From Bifidobacterium aquikefiri (GTDB lineage Bacteria > Actinomycetota > Actinomycetes > Actinomycetales > Bifidobacteriaceae): a stretch of 64,000 nt of DNA. Below the pieces are notes generated by a model that saw only the letters and a list, made by a program, of their open reading frames with translations, was not told the DNA's origin and made no database searches. Below are positions 8,940 through 16,628 of the stretch, piece after piece. The position numbers and the translations under genes were made by a program. Each line of letters begins with the position of its first letter. The stretch's first letter is position 1. The stretch spans positions 1 through 64,000 of the forward strand of contig NZ_MWXA01000004.1 in assembly GCF_002259795.1 (NCBI RefSeq), in the 5' to 3' direction.

Positions 8940-9241
8940 AATTTCTAGCTGTTTGCAGCACAGGCCTGGGCTCCAGTTTCATCACGCAGCTCAATGTAGA
9001 GAAAGCTCTGAGGGAACTTGGCGTTCAGGGCATCGAAACCGATCACAGCGATCTGGGCTCGGTTTCACAGGGTGATGCGGATGTGATCGTGGTCGGACGA
9101 GACATTGCAGAGGCTGCATCAGGCCTTGGCGACGTCATCGTTCTCGACAGCCTCATCGATATGAAGGAAATAACCCAAAAAGTCTCATCCGCACTTGAAC
9201 GTCACGGAATCACCGTGCCAGAAAAGGAGCAGAAGCAATGA
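8936..9241 (+). CDS. PTS EIIB component, ascorbate (UlaB-like) type
   Basis: A 101-residue cytoplasmic phosphotransfer protein. The active-site cysteine is Cys7 in VCSTGLGSSF, the P-loop-like signature of the lactose/ascorbate EIIB superfamily. DADVIVVGRDIAEAA and VIVLDSLIDMKEI form the remaining alpha/beta core. It receives phosphate from the EIIA just upstream and phosphorylates the sugar as it leaves the EIIC. Both ends overlap their neighbours by 4 bp, so the three subunits are probably made in a fixed ratio by coupled translation. Confidence 0.9.
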   Translation: MKFLAVCSTGLGSSFITQLNVEKALRELGVQGIETDHSDLGSVSQGDADVIVVGRDIAEAASGLGDVIVLDSLIDMKEITQKVSSALERHGITVPEKEQKQ

Positions 9242-10617
9242 ACGGCGTACTCAAGGTTCTACTCGACATATTTCGTCAACCTGCGGTAATCGTCGCCCTG
9301 ATATCCCTGATCGGTCTGAGCGTGCAGCGCAAACCCCTCACTGACATCATGAAGGGAACCATTCGAACCTTCGTCGGCTTTCTGGTGCTGGCAGCAGGTG
9401 CCGGAGTGGTCAGCGGGGCACTCACCCCATTCGGAGACATGTTCCAGGAGGCTTTCCATGTCCAGGGCGTGGTGCCGAATAACGAGGCCATCGTGGGAAC
9501 GGTACTGGTGCAATACGGCTCTGTCGCCGCGTTGATCTTCTTCCTCGGCATGGTGATCAACATCCTGCTATCGGCGACAACCCGATTCAAATACGTCTAT
9601 CTCTCAGGGCATGTGGCCTTCTACATGGCAACCATGATCACTGTAATATTCGTTGCCGCGGGCTTCCCCACATGGGGAGTGCTGCTCTGGGGATCCATAG
9701 CTCAGGGTCTGATTGTGACGCTATCCCCAGCAATCGTGCAACCCTTCATGAAAGACGTCACCGGCACAGATGATGTCGCACTAGGACATACCGGAGGAGC
9801 AGGCATCGCACTGGGCGGTCTGGTGGCTCGATTGACCCGCAGCAAGAAACACCCTTCGAAATCCACGGAGGACATTCACTTCCCCTCCGGTCTCGGATTC
9901 CTGCGGGACACCACTGTGATCGTCGCACTGTCGATGGGCATCATCTATGTGATCGTGGCGCTCTTTGCCGGACCGACATACATTGAGTCCAAGCTCAGCA
10001 GCGGAGAGAATTTCCTAGTGTTCTCAGTGATTCAAGCAGCAACCTTCTCCGCGGGTGTGTTCATCATTCTCGCTGGGGTGCGAGTGGTTTTGGGCGAGAT
10101 TATTCCAGCTTTCAAGGGCATCAGTGAGCATCTGGTCAAGGATGCCAAACCTGCTCTTGATGTTCCAGTCACCTTTACCTTCGCTCCAAACGCAGTGATG
10201 ATCGGATTCCTCTCAAGCTTTGTCGGAGGCATTGTTGGGATGACCATAATGGCTGTAGCTGGCACAACGATAATCATTCCTGGCATTGTCGCTCACTTCA
10301 TGACAGGCGGCGCTACAGGAGTGATTGGCAATGGAGCCGGCGGACGACGCGGAGCAATACTGGGATCGTTTGTCAACGGTCTCGCCATCACCTTCCTGCC
10401 GCTACTACTGTTGCCCGTTCTCGGCAGCGTCGGACACGCAAACGCCACGTATTCCGACGCTGATTTCGGCGTTGCCGGCGTATTCCTTGGGTACCTCAAC
10501 CGAGCCGGTGGGCAGATTGCCATCATCGCAGGATTGGTGATATCCGTGATTTTGGTCTATGTGGTTTCCTTCCTCCTCGGACGCCGCAAGACCGCGAGCG
10601 CACAAGCAACGAAGTAA
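9238..10617 (+). CDS. PTS EIIC component, UlaA family
   Basis: Membrane transport subunit of 459 residues with about 10-11 hydrophobic segments. The N-terminal VLLDIFRQPAVIVALISLIG, the GFLVLAAGAGVVSGALTPFG block and ATTRFKYVYLSGHVAFYMA are characteristic of UlaA-type ascorbate permeases, as is GGATGVIGNGAGGRRGAILG near the C-terminus. It moves the substrate across the membrane while EIIB phosphorylates it. The gene overlaps EIIB by 4 bp and is followed by a strong hairpin. UlaA homologues of other specificity exist and no UlaD/E/F-type enzymes are nearby, so I would not name the substrate. Confidence 0.9.
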   Translation: MNGVLKVLLDIFRQPAVIVALISLIGLSVQRKPLTDIMKGTIRTFVGFLVLAAGAGVVSGALTPFGDMFQEAFHVQGVVPNNEAIVGTVLVQYGSVAALIFFLGMVINILLSATTRFKYVYLSGHVAFYMATMITVIFVAAGFPTWGVLLWGSIAQGLIVTLSPAIVQPFMKDVTGTDDVALGHTGGAGIALGGLVARLTRSKKHPSKSTEDIHFPSGLGFLRDTTVIVALSMGIIYVIVALFAGPTYIESKLSSGENFLVFSVIQAATFSAGVFIILAGVRVVLGEIIPAFKGISEHLVKDAKPALDVPVTFTFAPNAVMIGFLSSFVGGIVGMTIMAVAGTTIIIPGIVAHFMTGGATGVIGNGAGGRRGAILGSFVNGLAITFLPLLLLPVLGSVGHANATYSDADFGVAGVFLGYLNRAGGQIAIIAGLVISVILVYVVSFLLGRRKTASAQATK

Positions 10618-10624
10618 ATACCCC

Positions 10625-10674
10625 CAGGCCACTCTCGCACCGACATTGATGCAATCGCGGTCGAGGGTGGCCTG
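10625..10674 (+). terminator. Hairpin after the PTS operon
   Basis: Near-perfect 13-bp arms, CAGGCCACTCTCG and CGAGGGTGGCCTG, begin 8 bp after the EIIC stop. There is no U-tract. The regulator gene follows about 75 bp later, so the hairpin may reduce rather than abolish read-through. Confidence 0.65.
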
Positions 10675-10750
10675 CACCATATCCGTGTAGCAGCAAGCAC
10701 ATGCGGACAAGAGTATGGCCACCAAATCCTTCAACCGAAAGGAGTGACCG

Positions 10751-11479
10751 ATGGACTCGAATATCGGCATTCCAAAATACATCACCGTCAGGGATCATCT
10801 TCGTCAGCGTTTGACGAGCATGCAGGCAGGCGAACAACTGCCCACCGAGGCTGAGCTATGCACACAGTACAACGTCAGCCGCATTACCATCCGCCGTGCG
10901 GTTGATGACCTGATTCGTGATGGCGCACTGGTGCGAAAGCAAGGCAGCGGAACATTCAAAACCAGGGATGACCCATCCACTGGAGAGGTACTCAGCGAAC
11001 ACATCCGCGGTTTTTTTCGTCAACAGTCCGATCTGGGGCGCAAGGTATACACGAAGGTCTTGCAAAACCATCTTATCAATGACGCGCTGATCGCTGCCAA
11101 ACTCGATCTTCATGACGATGCCGACATCATCGAGCTCGAGCGCTTGCGCTATGTCAATGACGAGCTGCAGCAGCATGTGGCCACTTACCTACCGGCTCAG
11201 CGTTTTTCGGCCGTTCTTGAGCATGACTTCTCGCACGGATCACTCTATGAATTCATTGAGCAATCCTATGCAATCGAGCTGTCACGCAATGAGGTTGTGG
11301 TGAGAATCGAGAAGGCCGACCCTGCAGTCGCAAGCTTCTTCGGCATCCCTTCCGAAAGCTCGGTGTTGGCAATGGATTCGACGGTTTTCGATACTTTCGG
11401 CTCTACCATTGCCTTCGGCACCGCACTCCACCCACCGGAGCACAGCGAAGTCAGATTCATTATCACCAACCGCTCATGA
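10751..11479 (+). CDS. GntR-family regulator with UTRA ligand domain (HutC subfamily)
   Basis: A 242-residue transcription factor. Residues about 10-75 form the winged helix (ITVRDHLRQRLTSMQAGEQL, then YNVSRITIRRAVDDLIRDGA and VRKQGSGTF). The rest is a UTRA domain, with ELERLRYVNDE and SLYEFIEQSY motifs, that senses a small-molecule effector, often a sugar phosphate. AAAGGAG lies 8 bases before the ATG. It sits on the same strand just after the PTS genes, so it most likely represses that operon until the imported sugar phosphate binds. The effector is unknown. Confidence 0.9.
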   Translation: MDSNIGIPKYITVRDHLRQRLTSMQAGEQLPTEAELCTQYNVSRITIRRAVDDLIRDGALVRKQGSGTFKTRDDPSTGEVLSEHIRGFFRQQSDLGRKVYTKVLQNHLINDALIAAKLDLHDDADIIELERLRYVNDELQQHVATYLPAQRFSAVLEHDFSHGSLYEFIEQSYAIELSRNEVVVRIEKADPAVASFFGIPSESSVLAMDSTVFDTFGSTIAFGTALHPPEHSEVRFIITNRS

Positions 11480-12393
11480 GACTGAAGTAATCGGAACAAG
11501 TACCCCTGCCAGCGTCAATTCCTATCACTATTTATCCGATTCTTCATCCGAACATGTCCCATTGTCCGGAGCAGAGTTCCAAAGTCTCTACGATTTCGCC
11601 AAAGTGCGAATCTACTGAGCTTCTACGGCAGTCCACCTTTGACTTCTCCCTGCGCAATATTCGCAAATTACAGATACCGAGATCACCTTATTCTCTAGGT
11701 GCCTGGTTCGGTGTAACATCCCGATTCACGCGATACAGGACCGGAACCAACTGTCGAGCAGTCGGGTTCTCAAACTCACACGCGCAACAAATCGCACCAC
11801 GAAGGGGCTCCCGTATTCCCGAGCTTCCCACTGTGCCTCGTCACCGGTGCTTTTGTCTTGATGATGCGGTCCAGACAATCCTGGGCACTGGGTGAGTATT
11901 CTTTGCCTTGCTTTCTATCTTTTATGGCATTCAAATTCATCAAAGCCAAAAGCACTATTTCGAAGACATTTGCCGCGTCAACGGTTTATGGAGTGCTACA
12001 ACGATGAGCAGCAAACTGTATCATCGTCGAGATACCTTGCATTCCTGCTACATCCATCACGCCCGACACCACCAGCGCACGTTCAATCGTTTCATTCCTA
12101 ACTCCCCCACACACAAGGCAAGCAAGTGGCTGGGGGTTCAAAACTCGACTCAATCAGTTCACTAAAGAACCACGACTAACCTATGCGCATATTAGTGATT
12201 ACAACTTCACAAGGAATCATTCGAATGCTCAATTTCTGCTCAGCAGCCGTTTTGCAGCACTAACAATGAGGCAACGGGGATTGGCTCACATTGTCGCAAA
12301 CGCTGTATTATGGACTCGGTGTATTTATTTTTGGGATCCTTGAACCAGTCAGAACATCAGGGACGATGTAAGTCACAAGAAGAAGGGTCAGAT
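11480..12393. other. 0.9-kb gap without a supported gene
   Basis: Several plus-strand frames (11554-11895, 11908-12165) are open but show no family resemblance, no ribosome binding site and unusual composition. The minus strand gives scattered protein-like pieces only. Near 12090-12145 a CTCCCCCAC...GTGGCTGGGGG pair could fold. I regard the stretch as decayed or regulatory DNA. Confidence 0.45.
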
Positions 12394-12771
12394 ATGGGAT
12401 ATCGATACTTTTCACTACGAAACGATGGCAGACTTCCCGTGCATATCACGCTCTCATGGGATCAAGCAGCCTGGATGCAACGAAACATTATCCGCAGATC
12501 CCGCGAACTACCCGCAACGCATGAGTTCTCGCTCTCAGATCCACCCTCCGTGCGCGACATCAATGTCGACCTGAACCGGCAAGAATTCCATATCGACCTT
12601 CGCCAAGAGGCATCCTTCCCGAATGGTGCAACAATTTCGTGCAGATGCGAAATCCCTGGGTTGACATCCAAAACGCTTGAGTTCACCTATGATGCAGACT
12701 CAAATGACACCTTCGGCACACGCTTCTTCGGAAACCCATTTTTCCAGAGTTTCGAACAGGAGACAAACTAG
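12394..12771 (+). CDS. Small protein of unknown function with decayed relatives nearby
   Basis: A 125-residue protein starting MGYRYFSLRNDGRLPVHITL. I choose the ATG at 12394 because GAAGAAGGG lies about 8 bases upstream; the frame is open from 12310. There is no signal peptide or membrane segment. Alternating hydrophobic and polar residues (INVDLNRQEFHIDLRQ, TISCRCEIPGL, TLEFTYDADSND) suggest an all-beta sandwich. The C-terminal half matches the broken copy at 7540-7891. A third, stop-interrupted frame at 13516-13731 starts with the same MGYR and has a similar beta-rich style. I do not recognise a named family; a lectin-like or secreted-effector-like sandwich is only a guess. Confidence 0.65.
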   Translation: MGYRYFSLRNDGRLPVHITLSWDQAAWMQRNIIRRSRELPATHEFSLSDPPSVRDINVDLNRQEFHIDLRQEASFPNGATISCRCEIPGLTSKTLEFTYDADSNDTFGTRFFGNPFFQSFEQETN

Positions 12772-13206
12772 TCTCTTCATGGCGAGCGGAATCATCCACT
12801 AATTCAGACATCGAAAGTACCGAAAGCATCGAAAGATCAATATCAGCTTTCCACCAGAAGCCACTTTTCGGAATATCTTGAAACTGCCCGCACACAAAGA
12901 TCACAACTAATCCAGCACCCTTGAATCGATTTCCGATTTCATCGTCTCGTTCTTGATCTACACGCTGCTGCAATACTGCATGATTTATATTGTGTATATT
13001 GATGCACTCTACTTCTCAATTATGCGAGAAGGAAATCATGGGGAGCGAATCAAAAGCAGACAAAATCGCCGTTCCATCTCGCAAAGAACTCATGAATTGC
13101 ACGAGGTAGGTACTGTCTGAGCACGTGAACGAAATCGATTTGCCGAGCTGACGACCGTCATCCCGAGCATCCCACCCAACCATCATCCAGAACATCACAC
13201 CCAACC
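12772..13206. other. Intergenic region, no gene seen
   Basis: No supported gene. Its right edge carries degenerate copies of the CCAACCGTCATCCCGAG sequence that leads into the palindromic element. Confidence 0.4.
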
Positions 13207-13294
13207 GTCATCCCGAGCGTAGTCGAGGGATCTCCGCTGTTGGCATCTCATGGCATGAGATCTCTCGACTCCGCTACGCTTCGCTCGAGATGAC
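13207..13294. repeat. Dispersed palindromic element, copy 1
   Basis: GTCATCCCGAGCGTAGTCGA at the left is matched by the inverted CGACTCCGCTACGCTTCGCT and CGAGATGAC at the right, with a variable centre. The same design recurs at 29692, 30767 and 59271. The right flank to about 13355 holds roughly 30-bp degenerate tandem copies of the arm end (GATGACGGTG, then GACGGTGGGATTCCAAGTGC). Confidence 0.8.
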
Positions 13295-13515
13295 GGTGAG
13301 GTCCTAAGTGCAGCTCGAAACGACGGTGGGATTCCAAGTGCTGCTTGGGATGACGACGAAAAGAAACACTCGAGACGAGCTGACTGTGCTTGGGATAACG
13401 AGGTAGATCTCAAGATATGTGCCATTCGGAAAACCTACACACCAAAACCGGAAGAGTCCCTTGTTGTATGTTTTATTTGCAGCTCTAAACTTGGTCATAA
13501 GGGGAAAGGCCGACT

Positions 13516-13731
13516 ATGGGGTATCGGCATGTGAAACTCTCCAACGGAGGTACCTACGTTGCGCGCATGCAACTCTCCTGAAGGGTCAATGTCGATGGAA
13601 GGCTGGTTACCGGCATCTATGAACCGTCAGGATATCATGACATTACAATAGGCAAATCGCGGACAATTGATATGAAAGACGAAGCCACAGCTTCTCGATG
13701 CAACCCCTTCTTTCAAATAATTAACACGTAA
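13516..13731 (+). pseudogene. Stop-interrupted small gene, possibly related to 12394-12771
   Basis: ATG at 13516 opens MGYRHVKLSNGGTYVARMQL, then a TGA at 13579. The same frame continues for 49 codons (RVNVDGRLVTGIYEPSGYHD, later IGKSRTIDMKDE) to a TAA at 13729. The pattern of an N-terminal beta strand with SNGG, then GxSRTIDM, is protein-like on both sides of the stop. The MGYR start resembles the small gene 1.1 kb upstream, though overall similarity is weak. A single nonsense mutation would explain it. Function is unknown. Confidence 0.45.
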
Positions 13732-13751
13732 TTTCCCAATTATGTGTTAAT
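13720..13751. promoter_or_regulatory. Operator-like inverted repeat before the aldolase operon
   Basis: ATTAACACGTAATT and AATTATGTGTTAAT form 14-bp arms with one mismatch around a 4-nt spacer, about 30 bp before the aldolase start. Symmetry, A+T content and position suit a repressor site, possibly for the DeoR or KdgR-like regulator encoded downstream. Confidence 0.5.
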
Positions 13752-13783
13752 CCATGTTGATATATGTGAAAATACGATATATC

Positions 13784-14458
13784 ATGAGTCGCATGTTAGG
13801 AAAATATAAAATTTCAGCATTGGACGCCGTCATTACATCAGGCGTCTTGGTAATTGTTCGTCTCGACGATCACGAGGATGCACTGAAGGTTTGCAAAGCT
13901 GCAATCCGCGGTGGCGTCAAAGCAATTGAGGTCACCCTTTCGACCCCAGGTGCGTTCGACATCATTCACACGCTTTCAACCGAATTCGCAGATGAAAATG
14001 TGGTCATTGGTGCGGGAACCGTTCTCGACCCAGCATCCGCATACAAGTCCATCACATGCGGCGCACGAATGCTTGTCAGCCCCAATCTCAATCCTGAGAT
14101 GATTCGCACTGCGAATCGATATCAGGCGGTTTCGATCAGCGGTGCAATGACTCCAAGCGAAGTTGTCAATACTCTGGAGGCAGGCGCCGACATCGTCAAA
14201 CTATTCCCCAGCGAAGTAACCGATCAAACGTTTATCAAAACCGTGTCATCACCACTCCCATGGGCTCCGCTCATGCCTTCAGGTGGTGTAACTGCAGACA
14301 ATGCAGCCGAGTGGATCAATGCAGGGTCTTTGATTCTTGGTGTTGGAAGCTACATAACCAAGGCCGCTCGCAAGGACGGGAACTACGAACATGTCACACA
14401 GGCAGCGGCAACAATGCTTTCAGCCGTTGCGAAAGCTCGCCAAGCCCAAAAGGCATAG
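13784..14458 (+). CDS. eda: KDPG/KDPGal aldolase (Eda family)
   Basis: Cleaves 2-keto-3-deoxy-6-phosphogluconate (or the galactonate isomer) to pyruvate and glyceraldehyde 3-phosphate by a Schiff base. The Schiff-base lysine is about Lys139 in ADIVKLFPSE. The catalytic glutamate is about Glu49 in KAIEVTL, and a phosphate-binding glycine loop appears in LMPSGGVTADN. Length of 224 residues is normal. I prefer the ATG at 13784 (or 13793); the frame is open from 13754, but neither start has a strong ribosome binding site. The next genes are an MFS transporter and a coupled P-loop kinase, so the cassette could import a keto-deoxy acid, phosphorylate it and split it. Bifidobacteria are known for the fructose-6-phosphate phosphoketolase route, so this enzyme probably serves uronate-type substrates. 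Confidence 0.88.
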   Translation: MSRMLGKYKISALDAVITSGVLVIVRLDDHEDALKVCKAAIRGGVKAIEVTLSTPGAFDIIHTLSTEFADENVVIGAGTVLDPASAYKSITCGARMLVSPNLNPEMIRTANRYQAVSISGAMTPSEVVNTLEAGADIVKLFPSEVTDQTFIKTVSSPLPWAPLMPSGGVTADNAAEWINAGSLILGVGSYITKAARKDGNYEHVTQAAATMLSAVAKARQAQKA

Positions 14459-14474
14459 GCAGCACACATTCAAT

Positions 14475-14525
14475 GCATTCCAATATTTCTGCAAACAAAG
14501 GAAGTTTTCAGAAATATTGGAATGC
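14475..14525. terminator. Perfect 17-bp inverted repeat between the aldolase and MFS genes
   Basis: GCATTCCAATATTTCTG and CAGAAATATTGGAATGC are exact reverse complements separated by 17 bases, starting 17 bp after the aldolase stop and ending 75 bp before the MFS start. It could be an attenuating hairpin that lowers expression of the downstream genes, or an operator. There is no U-tract. Confidence 0.55.
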
Positions 14526-14599
14526 TTAGCAACTCTTTTCTTATAAACATCAGTTTCATAACTCAATATATTGGTATCAGAACACGAAGGAGTGTACTC

Positions 14600-15955
14600 A
14601 TGGATGCCCACGCGCAAGCGATCACAGCAGATCGGACAGTATCTCAAGACGATTCGGACACGCAACGCAGCAAAAAGTTGCGTTGGTTCTTCATCGCCTT
14701 GCTGGTCATCGGTGGAGTAGTGAATTATCTCGACCGGAGTAACCTCAGCATTGCAAACACAACCATTGCAAAAGAATTCAACTTGGATTCCACACAAATG
14801 GGATTGATTCTTGCCGCATTTTCTTGGCCATACGCAATAGCCAATCTTCCAGCCGGCTATCTTGTCGATAAGTTTGGTCCAAAGCGAATCTATTCCTGGG
14901 CAGCAACGCTCTGGTCCGTTGTCTCGCTACTCAGTGCAACGGCGAGCACTTATGGCCTCTTCTATGCGTTCAGAGTTGCACTCGGCATCTCAGAATCGCC
15001 ATTCTTCACCGCCGGTCTGAAAGTGTGCGATAACTGGTTTGACGAGAAGGAGAAGGCACTCCCTGTCTCCATCGTCAACACCGGTTCACAGATAGCCAAT
15101 GCCATTGCACCTCCGCTCCTGACCATCTTGCTCATCAAAATCGGCTGGAGAGGCATGTTCCTCATCATCGGTGGACTTGGACTCTTGGTCACCGTTATCT
15201 GGATGGTCTGCTATCGCAACCCATCGGTGAAGGAAATTGCTGCCATCAAAGGTGAGGACTGGCAGAAGCAGGCCGCTTCTGAGAAGCAGAACAAGCAGCA
15301 GAATTCACAATCAGGTGCAAACAAGAAAAGCTGGATCAGCCTGTTCAAGCAGTCTCAGACATACTTCATGATTATCGGAGCCTTTGGCATTTTCTACACC
15401 GTGTGGGTATACCTCACCTGGCTGCCGACATATCTGCAAAAGGCAGAGGGCTTCGACTTGATGACATCGGGATGGCTTGCCATGCTGCCGTATCTGTGCG
15501 GGATCGTTGGCGTTCTCTGCGGTGGTTGGATTTCAGGAAAGATGCTCAAGATGGGTTACAGGACCATCACCTCGCGCAAGGTACCAATTGTCGCAGGGGC
15601 ATTCCTCGCGGCATTCGCCGTGTTGCCCGTTGCATACATGCACAATGTGACCTTGACAATGATCCTGTTGTGCGTCGGCTACTTTGCATCCCAGATTCCA
15701 ATCGGCTGCATGTGGACTCTCGCTTCGGACATCGCCGAACCGGATCAGGTCTCCTCACTCGGTGCAATCCAGAACTTTGGAGGCTTCGTCGGTGCTGCTG
15801 CCGCGCCTATGGTCACTGGTTACATTCTTGACCAGACCGGTCAAAACTTCACACTTGCATTTGTTGTCGCTGGAGTTCTGTTACTTGTCGGAGCATTCTC
15901 CTATCTCATCTTCGTGAATGAGCCAGCATCGAAGAAAAGAGGAATCGCACGATGA
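14600..15955 (+). CDS. MFS transporter, anion:cation symporter type (hexuronate/galactonate-like)
   Basis: A proton-coupled importer of 451 residues from the ATG at 14600, which follows GAAGGAG; the frame is open from 14522, but that start lies in the hairpin. Twelve hydrophobic segments are visible. The NYLDRSNLSIANTTIAKEF start, LPAGYLVDKFGPKRIYSWAA and the ISESPFFTAGLKVCDNWF block are typical of the ACS subfamily that carries hexuronates, galactonate and similar sugar acids. It shares an operon with the KDPG-type aldolase and overlaps the P-loop kinase by 4 bp. Likely cargo is a sugar acid or 2-keto-3-deoxy acid. Confidence 0.88.
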   Translation: MDAHAQAITADRTVSQDDSDTQRSKKLRWFFIALLVIGGVVNYLDRSNLSIANTTIAKEFNLDSTQMGLILAAFSWPYAIANLPAGYLVDKFGPKRIYSWAATLWSVVSLLSATASTYGLFYAFRVALGISESPFFTAGLKVCDNWFDEKEKALPVSIVNTGSQIANAIAPPLLTILLIKIGWRGMFLIIGGLGLLVTVIWMVCYRNPSVKEIAAIKGEDWQKQAASEKQNKQQNSQSGANKKSWISLFKQSQTYFMIIGAFGIFYTVWVYLTWLPTYLQKAEGFDLMTSGWLAMLPYLCGIVGVLCGGWISGKMLKMGYRTITSRKVPIVAGAFLAAFAVLPVAYMHNVTLTMILLCVGYFASQIPIGCMWTLASDIAEPDQVSSLGAIQNFGGFVGAAAAPMVTGYILDQTGQNFTLAFVVAGVLLLVGAFSYLIFVNEPASKKRGIAR

Positions 15956-16551
15956 ACACCATTGGGCAGACCCCTGTCTTCTTTGTCATAGGTCCTGCAG
16001 GATCAGGAAAATCATCGTTCGCAAGAGCTCTGGCAGTGCGCATTCATGGCGCATATCTTGACAAGGATGCGATTTGCAACACGTATACCGGCGTTCTCCT
16101 TGAAGAACACGGATATGACCCCTCCGAACGCGACGGCAACGCATATTATCGAGATGAGCTGATGCCCATTGAATATGAATCGTTGCTCAATGTCGGTTCA
16201 TGCAACGCAAAACTTGGCATACCTGTCATCTTCGATGCGCCATTCGGTGCATTCTTCAACGATGTGAATTATGTCAAGAACATTGCCAGCAAGCACAACT
16301 GGCCTCAGCAGGTACATGCTGTTGTCATTCACATATCCGTTGATGGGAAAAAGGTGCATCAGCGTCTCATCGAACGAGGACTGAAACGTGACTCGTGGAA
16401 GCTCGACCATTGGGACTCCTTCTGGCCCAAGGCTTCCGGAGTGACCTGTACATGGCAGCAAGCGACGCACATAACGATTAACAACGATACCGATCGCGAA
16501 GACTTCACAAACGACGTCAATGCGGTCATCAAGACAATAACCAATTCATAA
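15952..16551 (+). CDS. P-loop kinase, probable sugar-acid kinase
   Basis: A 199-residue cytoplasmic NTPase/kinase. The Walker A motif GPAGSGKS is at about residues 14-21. AYLDKDAICNTY follows at the position where gluconate- and shikimate-type kinases bind substrate. VIFDAPFGAFFND is the Walker B-like strand, and LIERGLKRDSWKLDHWDSFW holds lid arginines. The gene overlaps the transporter by 4 bp and ends just before a bidirectional hairpin. Its position between sugar-acid import and a KDPG-type aldolase suggests that it makes the 6-phosphate the aldolase needs, replacing the usual PfkB-type 2-keto-3-deoxygluconate kinase. That role is inference; the sequence only supports a P-loop kinase fold. 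Confidence 0.75.
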   Translation: MNTIGQTPVFFVIGPAGSGKSSFARALAVRIHGAYLDKDAICNTYTGVLLEEHGYDPSERDGNAYYRDELMPIEYESLLNVGSCNAKLGIPVIFDAPFGAFFNDVNYVKNIASKHNWPQQVHAVVIHISVDGKKVHQRLIERGLKRDSWKLDHWDSFWPKASGVTCTWQQATHITINNDTDREDFTNDVNAVIKTITNS

Positions 16552-16577
16552 CGTCCGAATACCATTCACAGCCCCAC

Positions 16578-16626
16578 GAGGTTGGCATCAGAAATCGATG
16601 ATTCATCTGATGCCAACCTCTTTTAT
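16578..16626. terminator. Bidirectional terminator between kinase and DeoR gene
   Basis: GAGGTTGGCATCAGA and TCTGATGCCAACCTC are perfect 15-bp arms around a 13-nt loop, followed on the plus strand by TTTTATC. It sits between two convergent genes, 27 bp after the kinase stop and just before the DeoR stop. Confidence 0.85.
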
Positions 16627-16628
16627 CT

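Noticed and set aside
11554-11895. Plus-strand frame of 113 codons after the GntR gene
   Set aside because: No start signal, no motifs and unusual composition; treated as non-coding.
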